Shown: in pieces, positions 6,864-13,507 of the stretch
Layout: each line of letters begins with the position of its first letter
Position numbering within the stretch: the stretch's first letter is position 1
Source: Planctomycetota bacterium
Lineage (GTDB): Bacteria > Planctomycetota > Planctomycetia > Isosphaerales > Isosphaeraceae
DNA length: 15,101 nt
Direction of reading: 5' to 3'
Assembly (NCBI GenBank): GCA_021777685.1
Contig: JAJYDH010000095.1
Location: forward strand, 1 to 15,101
Program-made: the position numbers and the translations under genes
The notes under the pieces: generated by a model
Database searches by the model: none
The model's input: the letters and a program-made list of their open reading frames with translations, nothing else
What the model was told of the DNA's origin: nothing

Positions 6864-7880
6864 CTACTTCGAGGCCGGCAAGGCCGCGAAGTCCCGCCAG
6901 CGACGCTCGATCGTCTCGGGCGCGGGGACCCCCCCGTGGACGAACAGGCCGTATCGCAGGCGGAGCGGCGAGCCGGGGCGGATCTCGATCGGCTCGTCGA
7001 GGGTCGGGCTTGCCCCCATCCAGCCGTCGGCCCGGACGTGGAAGGCCGGGGGATGCCGGGGGTTCGAGGGGTGGTCCATCAGCGTCAGCCCCTCGGCCGT
7101 TCGCGGCGCGATCGGCCCCGAGTAGTCGACCCATCGGGCGTGCTTGCGGAAGGCCCCTCGCGGCCCCTGCTCCCCCTCGTCCCCCTCGGAGTTGCGGATG
7201 CGCCCGCCCCCGTCGAGGATGCCCATCGACCTGGCGACCCGCACCCCGATCGGCCCGAACGCCGTCGCCCCCAGCGTGACCGGGTTCTCCGGGGCCTCGA
7301 ACTGGAGGTCCAGGATCAGCAGCCAGTCGGCCCCGTCCAGCGGCCGGGCCGACACCCCTCGCCGCTCCTTCATCAGGACCTTCCCGCCCGCCCCGACCCA
7401 GTCGTTCTCGGCGATCACCCCCGACGAGTCGTCGCCGTCGTCAAGGCGGACGATCCGCCGGTGGACGACCCGGGCCGGGCTCCGATCCCCCCAGAAGTCC
7501 TCGCCCCCGACGCTGAAGTGTCCGACCCAGACCGAGGTATGGTGGCTGTGCGAGACCGGGTCGTGAGGGTGCCCCATGCGCGTGAGCGACCGGCCCGAAG
7601 GCCCGACGATCGGGAACAGGAACGGGCGTCGGAGGGTCGGCCCGAAGTGGTAGGCCGTCAGCTCGACACCGTCCCGGGTGAGCGAGACCCGGTCATCCGG
7701 GAGGGGGATGGCCTGCATTCGGGGGACCGGCCTGGCGTCGGGCAGGTCCACCTGGCCCCGCGCGGCCGAGGATGACAGTGCCACGATCAGGCCGACGAGC
7801 AGGCCGGGGAGGTCGGGCGAGAACCCGCCCCGGCCACGCATTCCTCGCTCGCCACGATGCGAGCCCACGTCTCTTCGCAT
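6864..7880 (-). CDS. Secreted DUF6807 (PmoA-like) protein
   Basis: This 338-residue protein has a basic N-terminus and a hydrophobic export helix (about 24-41) ending near ARGQ. The mature domain shows the DUF6807/'methane oxygenase PmoA' family pattern: RRPFLFPIVGPSGRSLTRMG (84-103) followed by a His-rich HPHDPVSHSHHTSVWVGH (104-121) and GGEDFW. Despite the name, these proteins are not methane monooxygenase subunits; they are common in planctomycetes and often sit with sugar-oxidoreductase and DUF1080 genes. The His cluster suggests metal or substrate binding, which is inference. The ATG at 7880 has GGAAGG seven bases upstream and is kept. An alternative ATG at 7841 would leave a more compact signal peptide but has its only purine run (GAGGA) directly against the codon. 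It is convergent with the divergent DUF1080 gene. Confidence 0.9.
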   Translation of the reverse strand: MRRDVGSHRGERGMRGRGGFSPDLPGLLVGLIVALSSSAARGQVDLPDARPVPRMQAIPLPDDRVSLTRDGVELTAYHFGPTLRRPFLFPIVGPSGRSLTRMGHPHDPVSHSHHTSVWVGHFSVGGEDFWGDRSPARVVHRRIVRLDDGDDSSGVIAENDWVGAGGKVLMKERRGVSARPLDGADWLLILDLQFEAPENPVTLGATAFGPIGVRVARSMGILDGGGRIRNSEGDEGEQGPRGAFRKHARWVDYSGPIAPRTAEGLTLMDHPSNPRHPPAFHVRADGWMGASPTLDEPIEIRPGSPLRLRYGLFVHGGVPAPETIERRWRDFAALPASK

Positions 7881-7975
7881 GGTGATGCCTTCCGCGGCTC
7901 GGACCCGGTCGGCCCGTCTCGAAGACCCCGTGGCTCCATCGTAAGCGCGAATCTGGTCTGGAGGAACAGCAGCCT

Positions 7976-7998
7976 TAGGCTGGGTCGTGATCAGCCTA
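7976..7998. repeat. Inverted repeat in the spacer at the island edge
   Basis: TAGGCTG (7976-7982) and CAGCCTA (7992-7998) form a 7-bp stem with a 9-base loop. It lies between the start of the PmoA-like gene and the end of the HEPN-like gene. No T-tract follows on either strand. It could be a weak terminator or a protein-binding site; a competing small palindrome (CAGCCTTAGGCTG, 7970-7982) overlaps it. The rest of 7881-8089 shows no gene or RNA that I can support. Confidence 0.3.
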
Positions 7999-8089
7999 CG
8001 TCATTGCCAGGAGGTTGACGATGTCACCCATGAGATGAGAGATTTGAGGTCTCGTCATCTATCGATTTTTTAGGAGAGCCTGACGTGTA

Positions 8090-8716
8090 TCAACGAGCAA
8101 GATTACGGGCGAAAATCGATAGTTGGCCAAGAAGATTAGAAAATCTCGTCTGCGTTGGAGCAACTCGAAAAATGCCTCGGAGATATCCAGCAGGCGTTCG
8201 TTCATTTGGAGGCAAAATGGCATTACGGATGACGTGCTTCTCAAATTGTTCGAAACTATGCCTGCTTCGATGAGCGATGCAATTTCTGATAACGTGACTT
8301 TTATGCAGTGCGTCTTGGTACGGCTGAGCTAGGTCGCTAAAGGGCCGGCCACCACGAAAGAATATCTTGGATCGCTCAACAGTTCTTTGATAGGGAATCC
8401 AATCCACATAATTTTTCCCCGGGCCGATTATTAATTCTCTAGCGATGCTATGAGAACGAATTTCTAATCTTGGCAATACATCATCTCTTTCAGACTCGCA
8501 CCCTCTATCCTTTATGAGCAATCCCAAAAACAATTCTTCAATAAATTTCTCTGTTGCAACATGTCCGCTCAAAAATAAACCTTCATACATGCTGAGGGCG
8601 TCTCGTTGCGAGAGAGATCCACTCTGGATCAGCCCCTCAATATTATTGCTCGTCGCTTCGAGTGACCTGTATCGGCGTATCAGTTTCTCCGCCAAGGTCG
8701 AACTTTTCTTGGGCAC
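8090..8716 (-). CDS. HEPN-like protein, probable RNase partner of the DUF262 protein
   Basis: The 208-residue product looks all-helical. Helices at about 8-30 and 36-68 include EKFIEELFLGLLIKD, and a later helix carries HKSHVIRNCIAHRSRHSF with R144-N145-x3-H149. The R-N/x-x3-H arrangement is the catalytic signature of HEPN RNases, in which two protomers form the active site. The likely family is the MAE_28990/MAE_18760-like or RiboL-PSP-type HEPN, but I cannot separate them by eye. It starts at a GTG (8716) just after an in-frame stop, overlapping the end of the DUF262 gene by 74 bases, so the two are co-translated. A TTG at 8695 is an alternative start. Composition is clearly richer in A+T than the surroundings, a sign of transfer. 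No membrane helix or signal: cytoplasmic. The RNase role and defence function are inferred. Confidence 0.85.
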   Translation of the reverse strand: MPKKSSTLAEKLIRRYRSLEATSNNIEGLIQSGSLSQRDALSMYEGLFLSGHVATEKFIEELFLGLLIKDRGCESERDDVLPRLEIRSHSIARELIIGPGKNYVDWIPYQRTVERSKIFFRGGRPFSDLAQPYQDALHKSHVIRNCIAHRSRHSFEQFEKHVIRNAILPPNERTPAGYLRGIFRVAPTQTRFSNLLGQLSIFARNLAR

Positions 8717-9782
8717 CTTCCATCATCCCCGAGATAAACTTCAGCCGAATTTGACGGCTTGAAGCGTGAGAGGTCCCACCACGAAGCACTTTTGCCATTT
8801 CTTCGTCGAATCTACCGTGCTGAATTTCGTCGGATGCAGCAAGTGCGGCATTCACTGCCTTTGGCGTTAACGGCCTTGGTGTCATCGGCTCCAAGACGCT
8901 TTTGATGCCATACATTTGGTCGTAGTAAAAACTGAAGAGGGTATTAAACAGAGCCTTTCGAGAGAAAACGGTTTTAGGAAGAGTGTCCCCTATGGTTCGG
9001 TCGATTGTGTGCATGACTAGCCTAAATCTATGGGACATCGTGTCTGATTGTGGTTGTGAAAGTCTATTGTCATATAAATCATAAGCCTTGTCGATAACGG
9101 CGCGGCTCCTCGAATGAATACCATCTATCATCAAAATCAGCAGATCGCTGGTTTCTTCGACTTCCAGCATTCTGGCGATATCTGATTCATTGAATACTTT
9201 CCAGTTTCTCCATCTTGATAATTGTTCGTATGCGAGTGCATATGATAAATTCTTGAAATCGCCATAAAACTTAGCGTTTCTCAATTCTTGATAATTCAAT
9301 TTAATCCCGGTTGCATTCATCCGCGCGAAGATTTGAAGTACTTCTGTATCGTCTGTGTCAGATGGAAGCACGTGAACACTAAATTCATATCCTAGTATTT
9401 TTCTCCGTAAGTCGGCGGGCAACTCCTTGAACCCTTTCCCAGCGAGTTCTGTATTGTGGGTTTTTCTGACCTCGAATCGATCCCTCTCGACATCGTAGTC
9501 TGCAAGAGCCTCGGGCTCGATGTACGTTAGAAGAGTGCGTAGGCGCTGCTGCCCGTCAACTACTTCTCTACTTGGCTCCAAGGTATGTAGGTTTGTCTGC
9601 TCCCGCACGAAGACGATGGGGATTGGGAGCCCCCTGGCAATAGTGTCGATAAAATAAGATTTGGCGGCGGCTTCCCAGACGGGCCTCCGTTGGAAGCTAG
9701 GACTGAGAACTAATGTTTTCGCTCTCTGCCAGGAGAGGAAGTCACTGGTCCGGTAAATCGTCTTCGTGATACTCGATGGCAT
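8643..9782 (-). CDS. DUF262 (GmrS-like) domain protein without an HNH domain
   Basis: This 379-residue protein has the DUF262 landmarks: LSPSFQRRPVW (26-36), FIDTIARGLPIPIVFV (44-59) and the DGQQR motif (76-80) in REVVDGQQRLRTLLTYI. FARMNATGIKLNYQELRNAKF follows, as in this family. DUF262 is the ParB/Srx-fold, nucleotide-using half of defence proteins such as GmrSD and BrxU, where it controls a DUF1524 HNH nuclease. Here the C-terminal part (about 200-379) has no H-N-H or DUF1524 signature; it looks helical and ends in a polar tail. The gene is followed, with overlap, by the HEPN-like gene, which may supply the nuclease activity. Use of A+T-rich codons differs strongly from neighbouring genes. 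The ATG at 9782 has no obvious Shine-Dalgarno sequence. Confidence 0.92.
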   Translation of the reverse strand: MPSSITKTIYRTSDFLSWQRAKTLVLSPSFQRRPVWEAAAKSYFIDTIARGLPIPIVFVREQTNLHTLEPSREVVDGQQRLRTLLTYIEPEALADYDVERDRFEVRKTHNTELAGKGFKELPADLRRKILGYEFSVHVLPSDTDDTEVLQIFARMNATGIKLNYQELRNAKFYGDFKNLSYALAYEQLSRWRNWKVFNESDIARMLEVEETSDLLILMIDGIHSRSRAVIDKAYDLYDNRLSQPQSDTMSHRFRLVMHTIDRTIGDTLPKTVFSRKALFNTLFSFYYDQMYGIKSVLEPMTPRPLTPKAVNAALAASDEIQHGRFDEEMAKVLRGGTSHASSRQIRLKFISGMMEGAQEKFDLGGETDTPIQVTRSDEQ

Positions 9783-9840
9783 TCTGTTTCGATCACGCTC
9801 GTCGTGGCAGATTTTCTCGCTCTCAAGATCCCTTACGGCG

Positions 9841-9869
9841 ATTCTATTCGAGCTGAGCTTTCTTTCCCA
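9841..9869 (-). promoter_or_regulatory. Candidate promoter of the DUF262-HEPN pair
   Basis: On the minus strand TAGAAT (9841-9846; five of six -10 positions) is preceded at 17 bases by a weak -35, TGGGAA (9864-9869; three of six). It lies about 59 bases before the DUF262 ATG in A+T-rich DNA. Evidence is consensus matching only. Confidence 0.3.
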
Positions 9870-9905
9870 GACGAAAACTCGGAAGGTTGTTTCGGGTCAG
9901 GAATA

Positions 9906-9963
9906 TTGAGTCGTCGGGGTCACGATTGAGCCGTCGGGGTCAGGTTGAGGCGTCGGGGTCACG
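9906..9963. repeat. Short tandem repeat, three units of 19-20 bp
   Basis: Three successive units read TTGAGTCGTCGGGGTCACGA (9906-9925), TTGAGCCGTCGGGGTCAGG (9926-9944) and TTGAGGCGTCGGGGTCACG (9945-9963). A partial unit (TCGGGTCAGGAATA) comes just before. All keep CGTCGGGGTCA. The array fills the junction between the A+T-rich island and the G+C-rich sulfatase gene. It is too short and too regular for CRISPR and has no spacers. It may be planctomycete intergenic repeat material or a remnant left by insertion. Confidence 0.8.
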
Positions 9964-10027
9964 TTTGGTTCTTGGGTTTTTCGCTCGCCAGCGAAGTCCC
10001 GTAGGCCGAATCTCGCCCCTACCCTCG

Positions 10028-11716
10028 TCACTCGTTCGCCTTCAGGGGACGGACCGGCCACGGCTCGACCTGGTTCCGGCCCGCCCACTCGGCGTATTTG
10101 GCGGCGAGCTGCTCGACCTTCTCGGGCATCTTCGACGCGAGGTTGTTCATCTCGACTCGGTCCCGGGAGATGTCGTACAGCTCCCAGGGCCCTCGGAACT
10201 TGGCGACGAGCTTCCACTGGCCGGCCCGGACGGCCTTGTTCCCCTCGTGCTCCCAGAAGATCGCGTCTCGGTCGATCGGCCGGCCCTCGAACGCCGGGCG
10301 GAGGCTCCGGCCTTCGAGCGGGGGGGCACCGCCGGGGTAGGTCGCCCCGGCGAGGTCGACGCAGGTGGCCATCAGGTCGATGATGTGCCCCGGCTGCTGG
10401 CGAAGCTCCCCCTTCGACGCGATCCCCGCCGGCCAGTGGGCGATCAGCGGGGTGCTGACCCCTCCCTCGTGGACCCAGTGCTTGTACTCGCGGAACGGGG
10501 TGTTCGAGACGTTGGCCCACCCCCGGCCGTAGGCGACGTAGGTGTCGGCCGGGCCGGGCATCGCCCGCCGGCCCATCCGGACCGGGAACCCGTCGCGGGT
10601 CTGCTTCGGCACGCTCCCGGCGGCGGCGAACTCTTCGGGCCTCATCGCGGGGAAGGTCGGCCGGTCGGGCCGGTCGACGTCCGGGTGGCCCTCCTCGGCC
10701 TTGCGGCCCATCTGCTCGGCGCACGCGCCGTTGTCCTGGAGGAAGAGGATCAAGGTGTTCTCGAACTGCCCGGTCCGCTTCAACTCCTCGACGATCTTGC
10801 CGACCCCCCGGTCCATCCGGTCGACCATCGCCGCGTAGACTTCCATGCAGGCCGCCTCCCAACGCCTGTCCTCGACCTTCGACCAGTCGCCGGCCCGTGG
10901 GGTCAGGCCCTGGGCCGGGTCGACCAGGCCGAGGCGGGCGGCCTTCTCGAAGCGGCCTCGGCGGATCGGCCCGTAGCCGGCGTCATACTTCCCTCGATAG
11001 CGGGCGATGTCCTCGGGCAGGGCGTGCATCGGCCAGTGCGCCGCGGTGAAGGCGACGTAGAGGAAGAAGGGCTTCTCGGCGTCGTCCCGGGCGTGATCGC
11101 CGACGAAGCGGGCCGCGTGGTCGGCGATGGCGTCGGTGTAGTAGTAGGTGGCCGGCCGGTACTCGGGGTCGGCGAAGGGGGAGATCATCGTGTCGTCGCG
11201 GACCAGGGACGACGGGTCGAAGAAGCTCCCCGCCCCGTGGATCGTGCCATAGTAACGGTCGAACCCCCGGGCGAGCGGCCAGTTGTCCTTGGGGCCGTTC
11301 CTGCCGGCGTGGCGGGTGACGTGCCACTTGCCCGTCGCGTAGGTCCGATAGCCCGCCGGCCTCAACACCTCGGCGATCGTCCGGCACGAGGCGTTCAGCC
11401 CCCCGGTATAGCCCGGCTTGCTCGTCTCCTGGAGCATGTGGCCGATGCCCGCCCGGTGGGGGTAGAGCCCCGTGAGCAGGCTGGCGCGGGTCGGGCAGCA
11501 GCGGGCGTTGTTGTAGAACTGGGTAAACCGCAGCCCGCCGGCCGCCAGCGAATCCAGGTTCGGGGTCGCGATCTCGCCGCCATAGCAGCCGAGGTCCGAG
11601 AACCCCATGTCATCCCCGAGGATGACCACCACGTTGGGCCTCCTCGCCGTCCCCTGGCCGAGGGCCAGGCCGGGGACGATGAGCAGGGCGGCGATCGAGC
11701 AGGCCAGGCGTCTCAT
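10028..11716 (-). CDS. Secreted S1-family sulfatase (arylsulfatase-type)
   Basis: The 562-residue protein begins with a clean signal peptide (MRRLACSIAALLIVPGLALG) and has the whole formylglycine sulfatase core. Calcium ligands are D35-D36 in VVVILGDDMGFSDLG. The C-x-P-x-R motif is C73-C-P-T-R77 followed by ASLLTG, where C73 would become formylglycine. Also present are TGKWHV (K130, H132), TAAHWPMH (H227 or H231) and LQDNGAC (D328-N329). It ends with the usual WKL...WELYDI...DR-x-E-x-NNLA C-terminal subdomain. It should hydrolyse sulfate esters of a glycan or small aryl compound in the periplasm or outside the cell; substrate cannot be read from sequence. No formylglycine-generating enzyme or anSME maturase is in the window, so activation must come from elsewhere. 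GAGGA lies eight bases before the ATG, and a small upstream ORF ends four bases before it. Confidence 0.96.
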   Translation of the reverse strand: MRRLACSIAALLIVPGLALGQGTARRPNVVVILGDDMGFSDLGCYGGEIATPNLDSLAAGGLRFTQFYNNARCCPTRASLLTGLYPHRAGIGHMLQETSKPGYTGGLNASCRTIAEVLRPAGYRTYATGKWHVTRHAGRNGPKDNWPLARGFDRYYGTIHGAGSFFDPSSLVRDDTMISPFADPEYRPATYYYTDAIADHAARFVGDHARDDAEKPFFLYVAFTAAHWPMHALPEDIARYRGKYDAGYGPIRRGRFEKAARLGLVDPAQGLTPRAGDWSKVEDRRWEAACMEVYAAMVDRMDRGVGKIVEELKRTGQFENTLILFLQDNGACAEQMGRKAEEGHPDVDRPDRPTFPAMRPEEFAAAGSVPKQTRDGFPVRMGRRAMPGPADTYVAYGRGWANVSNTPFREYKHWVHEGGVSTPLIAHWPAGIASKGELRQQPGHIIDLMATCVDLAGATYPGGAPPLEGRSLRPAFEGRPIDRDAIFWEHEGNKAVRAGQWKLVAKFRGPWELYDISRDRVEMNNLASKMPEKVEQLAAKYAEWAGRNQVEPWPVRPLKANE

Positions 11717-11720
11717 CGGG

Positions 11721-11780
11721 TCATTCCTCGGGTGTCGGCGGGTTCGGTGATGTCGTCATCGCCTCGGGTGGGATCTTCAT
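11721..11780 (-). CDS. Possible 19-codon leader ORF upstream of the sulfatase
   Basis: On the minus strand an ATG (11778-11780) preceded by GAGGAGG at a proper distance opens a 19-codon frame encoding MKIPPEAMTTSPNPPTPEE, ending in TGA at 11721-11723. The stop lies four bases before the sulfatase ATG, and its last codons contain the sulfatase Shine-Dalgarno GAGGA. The frame is out of phase with the sulfatase. It could be a translationally coupled leader, or a chance frame; the strong Shine-Dalgarno sequence is the main argument for it. Five of 19 residues are proline. Confidence 0.3.
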   Translation of the reverse strand: MKIPPEAMTTSPNPPTPEE

Positions 11781-11878
11781 CGGATGGTCCTCCTCAGAAA
11801 CCCGGTTCGTCGCCCGTCGTTCTCACGATAGTAAATCCCGGAGCGAGCCTCGTCGGCCCGCTCTCCGGTCGATGCTCC

Positions 11879-12065
11879 GTTGGCTTCGAGTTTTCGCGGG
11901 CGGGTCATGGTCGTTGGGTTTGAGTTTTTGAGGCGGCCTTTCTTGGGTTCGAGTTCCACGGTCTCGGCCGGCGGGCGGGAACGGCCGTTATCGGGCGTCC
12001 GCCGCGTGATTCCCGGCTCAAGTTGTTTTCTGGTAACGGCTTCCGGGAAATTGGGTTCGAGTTGG
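11879..12065 (+). repeat. Dispersed direct repeats of TTGGGTTCGAGTT
   Basis: Four same-orientation copies of a 13-18-base word occur: GTTGGCTTCGAGTTTTCG (11879-11896), GTTGGGTTTGAGTTTTTGAG (11913-11932), CTTGGGTTCGAGTTCC (11942-11957) and ATTGGGTTCGAGTTGG (12050-12065). A degenerate version, GGCTCAAGTTGTTTT, lies near 12015. Spacing is uneven (34, 29 and 108 bases), so this is not a simple tandem array. They fall only in the spacer. A related TCTTGGGTTTTTCG occurs beyond the other end of the sulfatase near 9970. Confidence 0.65.
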
Positions 12066-12083
12066 AGGAAGTCCGTGGGCTCA

Positions 12084-13280
12084 TCAGGCCGGGGTGAAGG
12101 GCTCGACCGGGGCCGGGTGGATGGTCGGGGACCCCTGGGCCTGGAGGGCGGCGATCTCGGCCTCGACGGCGGCGATGGCTTCGTGTTGGTCGAGGACTTC
12201 GAGGGTGGTCTCGGCGACGAACGATCCCCCGGGCGGGAGGGGGACGACGCGGCCTCGGGCCTCTTCGAAGGGTTTTGGGTTCGGATAGTTGGTCGCGGGC
12301 TCCAGGCCGGTGACGTAGCCTTCGCGGAGCCCCCGGGTGTTCTTCCAGAGGGTGAAGCAGGGCAGTTGGCTTCGCTTGAAGCGGAGGACGACCGCCCTGT
12401 CTCCGCCGGGGCCCTTGAGCAGGGCGAGGGTCCGGCCGTCGGGGCCTTCGCCCCGGAGTCGGGCGAGGTACGCCTGCTCGGAGAAGCCGGCCTGGGGCGG
12501 GCCGTAGGTCTGCCAGTGGCCGAGCCCCTCGGCGGCCCGGGGGTCCCTCGGGGCGAGGGCCTCGATCGGCGCGGAGAACTCGGCCCCTTCGCCGAGGTAG
12601 GGCGGGCCGAAATTCCAGTGGTAGAGGAGCTGGATCGCGCCGGGGGAGTCGGACCGATTGACGACCTCGTCGCGGACGGTCAGCCGGTTCGAGCCGGGGA
12701 CGGTGGTGATCCTCGTGGTCATCTCGACCTGGGCGAGGAAGAGGGTCGACTCGGCGACCCGCCCCTCGACGGTGATCGCGTGCGGGGCCTTCTCATCGAC
12801 GTGGACGGAAACGTGATGTGCCGGTATGTTGGCGACCCGCCCGTGGAGGCCGACCAGGTGGTGCCGGGCGGTCGAGCCGTCGGGGCCGGGGATCGCGACC
12901 TCATAGGGGGCGCCGTTGCTGTCGAGCCCGCAGCGGACGAGCAGCTCGTCGAAGCCGTCGAGCCAGCCCAGCCCGCCCCGATCCGCGAGATTGACAAATG
13001 CGGGATTGACCGGGCCGTCGAGGACCGGCGAGGCCCAGCCGAGGTCGCTCCCCCGGTATTTCCCCCGCCAGAGCCCCATCCCTCGGGTCGGGACGATGGC
13101 CAGGGAGAGCGCCCCGTTGTCGAGCCGGATCAGGTCGACGCCGTCCCGCCGCCCCCCCCGGAGCGTCCGCTTGGTCACCGACCAGGCGGGGTCGCCCGGC
13201 AGGCCGAGCGCGGCCGGGGAGAGGTCGAAGGCGTCGGCCCAGGTGTCGCCGGCGAGGTCGGTCAGGGTGAACGAAGGCAT
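12084..13280 (-). CDS. DUF4432 family protein, aldose 1-epimerase-like
   Basis: The 398-residue protein matches the DUF4432 branch of the galactose-mutarotase-like beta-sandwich fold. It shows LSLAIVPTRGMGLWRGKYRG (58-77), a GLHGRVANIPAHHV segment (144-157, H146), LLYHWNFGPPYLGEGAEF (218-235, H221), and LPCFTLWKNTRGLREGYVTGLEPATNYPNPK (306-336). The last carries E327, the residue in the position of the catalytic base of mutarotases. Members probably interconvert sugar anomers or bind sugars in the cytoplasm; no signal peptide is present. The ATG at 13280 (MPSFTLTDLAG) is preferred to the frame reaching 13427, whose extra 49 residues are low-complexity Arg/Pro/Gly with no homology-like pattern. 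It is divergent from the repeat-protein gene, 227 bases away. Confidence 0.9.
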   Translation of the reverse strand: MPSFTLTDLAGDTWADAFDLSPAALGLPGDPAWSVTKRTLRGGRRDGVDLIRLDNGALSLAIVPTRGMGLWRGKYRGSDLGWASPVLDGPVNPAFVNLADRGGLGWLDGFDELLVRCGLDSNGAPYEVAIPGPDGSTARHHLVGLHGRVANIPAHHVSVHVDEKAPHAITVEGRVAESTLFLAQVEMTTRITTVPGSNRLTVRDEVVNRSDSPGAIQLLYHWNFGPPYLGEGAEFSAPIEALAPRDPRAAEGLGHWQTYGPPQAGFSEQAYLARLRGEGPDGRTLALLKGPGGDRAVVLRFKRSQLPCFTLWKNTRGLREGYVTGLEPATNYPNPKPFEEARGRVVPLPPGGSFVAETTLEVLDQHEAIAAVEAEIAALQAQGSPTIHPAPVEPFTPA

Positions 13281-13507
13281 ACGTCTCTCGATCGCGAGGG
13301 GTCGGTGGTCGGTCGGCCCCGGGGGCAGGGCCCCGGTCGCCGACAGCATAAGCCCGGATCGGCCCCGGGTCCAGAAGAAGCCCGATCGTGCCGATTTTGG
13401 CGCGCGATATGCGTTAGCCAATCTCATCGAACCGGCCGCTTATGCCAGCATCCGCGAATCTCTTCCCGATGCTGGAGCGAATCGTGAAATCAACGGGAGA
13501 TGACATC

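Larger units (their letters stand above)
11717..12083. other. 367-base spacer with leader ORF and repeated words, no full gene
   Basis: This region separates the sulfatase start from the end of the DUF4432 gene, both on the minus strand. It contains the possible leader ORF, then four copies of a TTGGGTTCGAGTT-like word. I see no tRNA, small RNA or other coding frame with a supporting start or composition. The sulfatase promoter should lie here, but I could not pick convincing -35/-10 boxes. Confidence 0.6.

Noticed and set aside
6864..7880. Particulate methane monooxygenase subunit A
   Set aside because: The 'PmoA' label of DUF6807 proteins is a family-name artefact; this is a secreted soluble protein without the membrane-helix layout of the real subunit.
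7881..8089. tRNA or attachment site at the island edge
   Set aside because: No cloverleaf or CCA-like 3' end can be drawn in this spacer, and no matching direct repeat was found at the other edge.
8059..8244. A 61-codon frame in another phase at the end of the HEPN-like gene, as a frameshifted C-terminus
   Set aside because: The HEPN-like frame runs intact through its motif to its own stop; there is no sign that the other phase continues the domain.
9906..9963. CRISPR array
   Set aside because: Units are contiguous 19-20-base repeats with no spacers between them, and no cas genes are near.
9979..9994. Terminator for the sulfatase (stem TTCGCT/AGCGAA)
   Set aside because: The stem is only six pairs, and the T-run is on the wrong side for the sulfatase direction.
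9887..11923. A 678-codon open frame on the plus strand across the sulfatase gene
   Set aside because: It is antisense to a clear sulfatase with signal peptide and all catalytic motifs. The translated product is low-complexity Arg/Gly/Pro/Val of the type produced by G+C-rich antisense frames.
11880..13487. A 535-codon open frame on the plus strand across the DUF4432 gene
   Set aside because: Antisense shadow of a recognisable gene, with low-complexity Gly/Glu/Asp/Arg content and no domain pattern.
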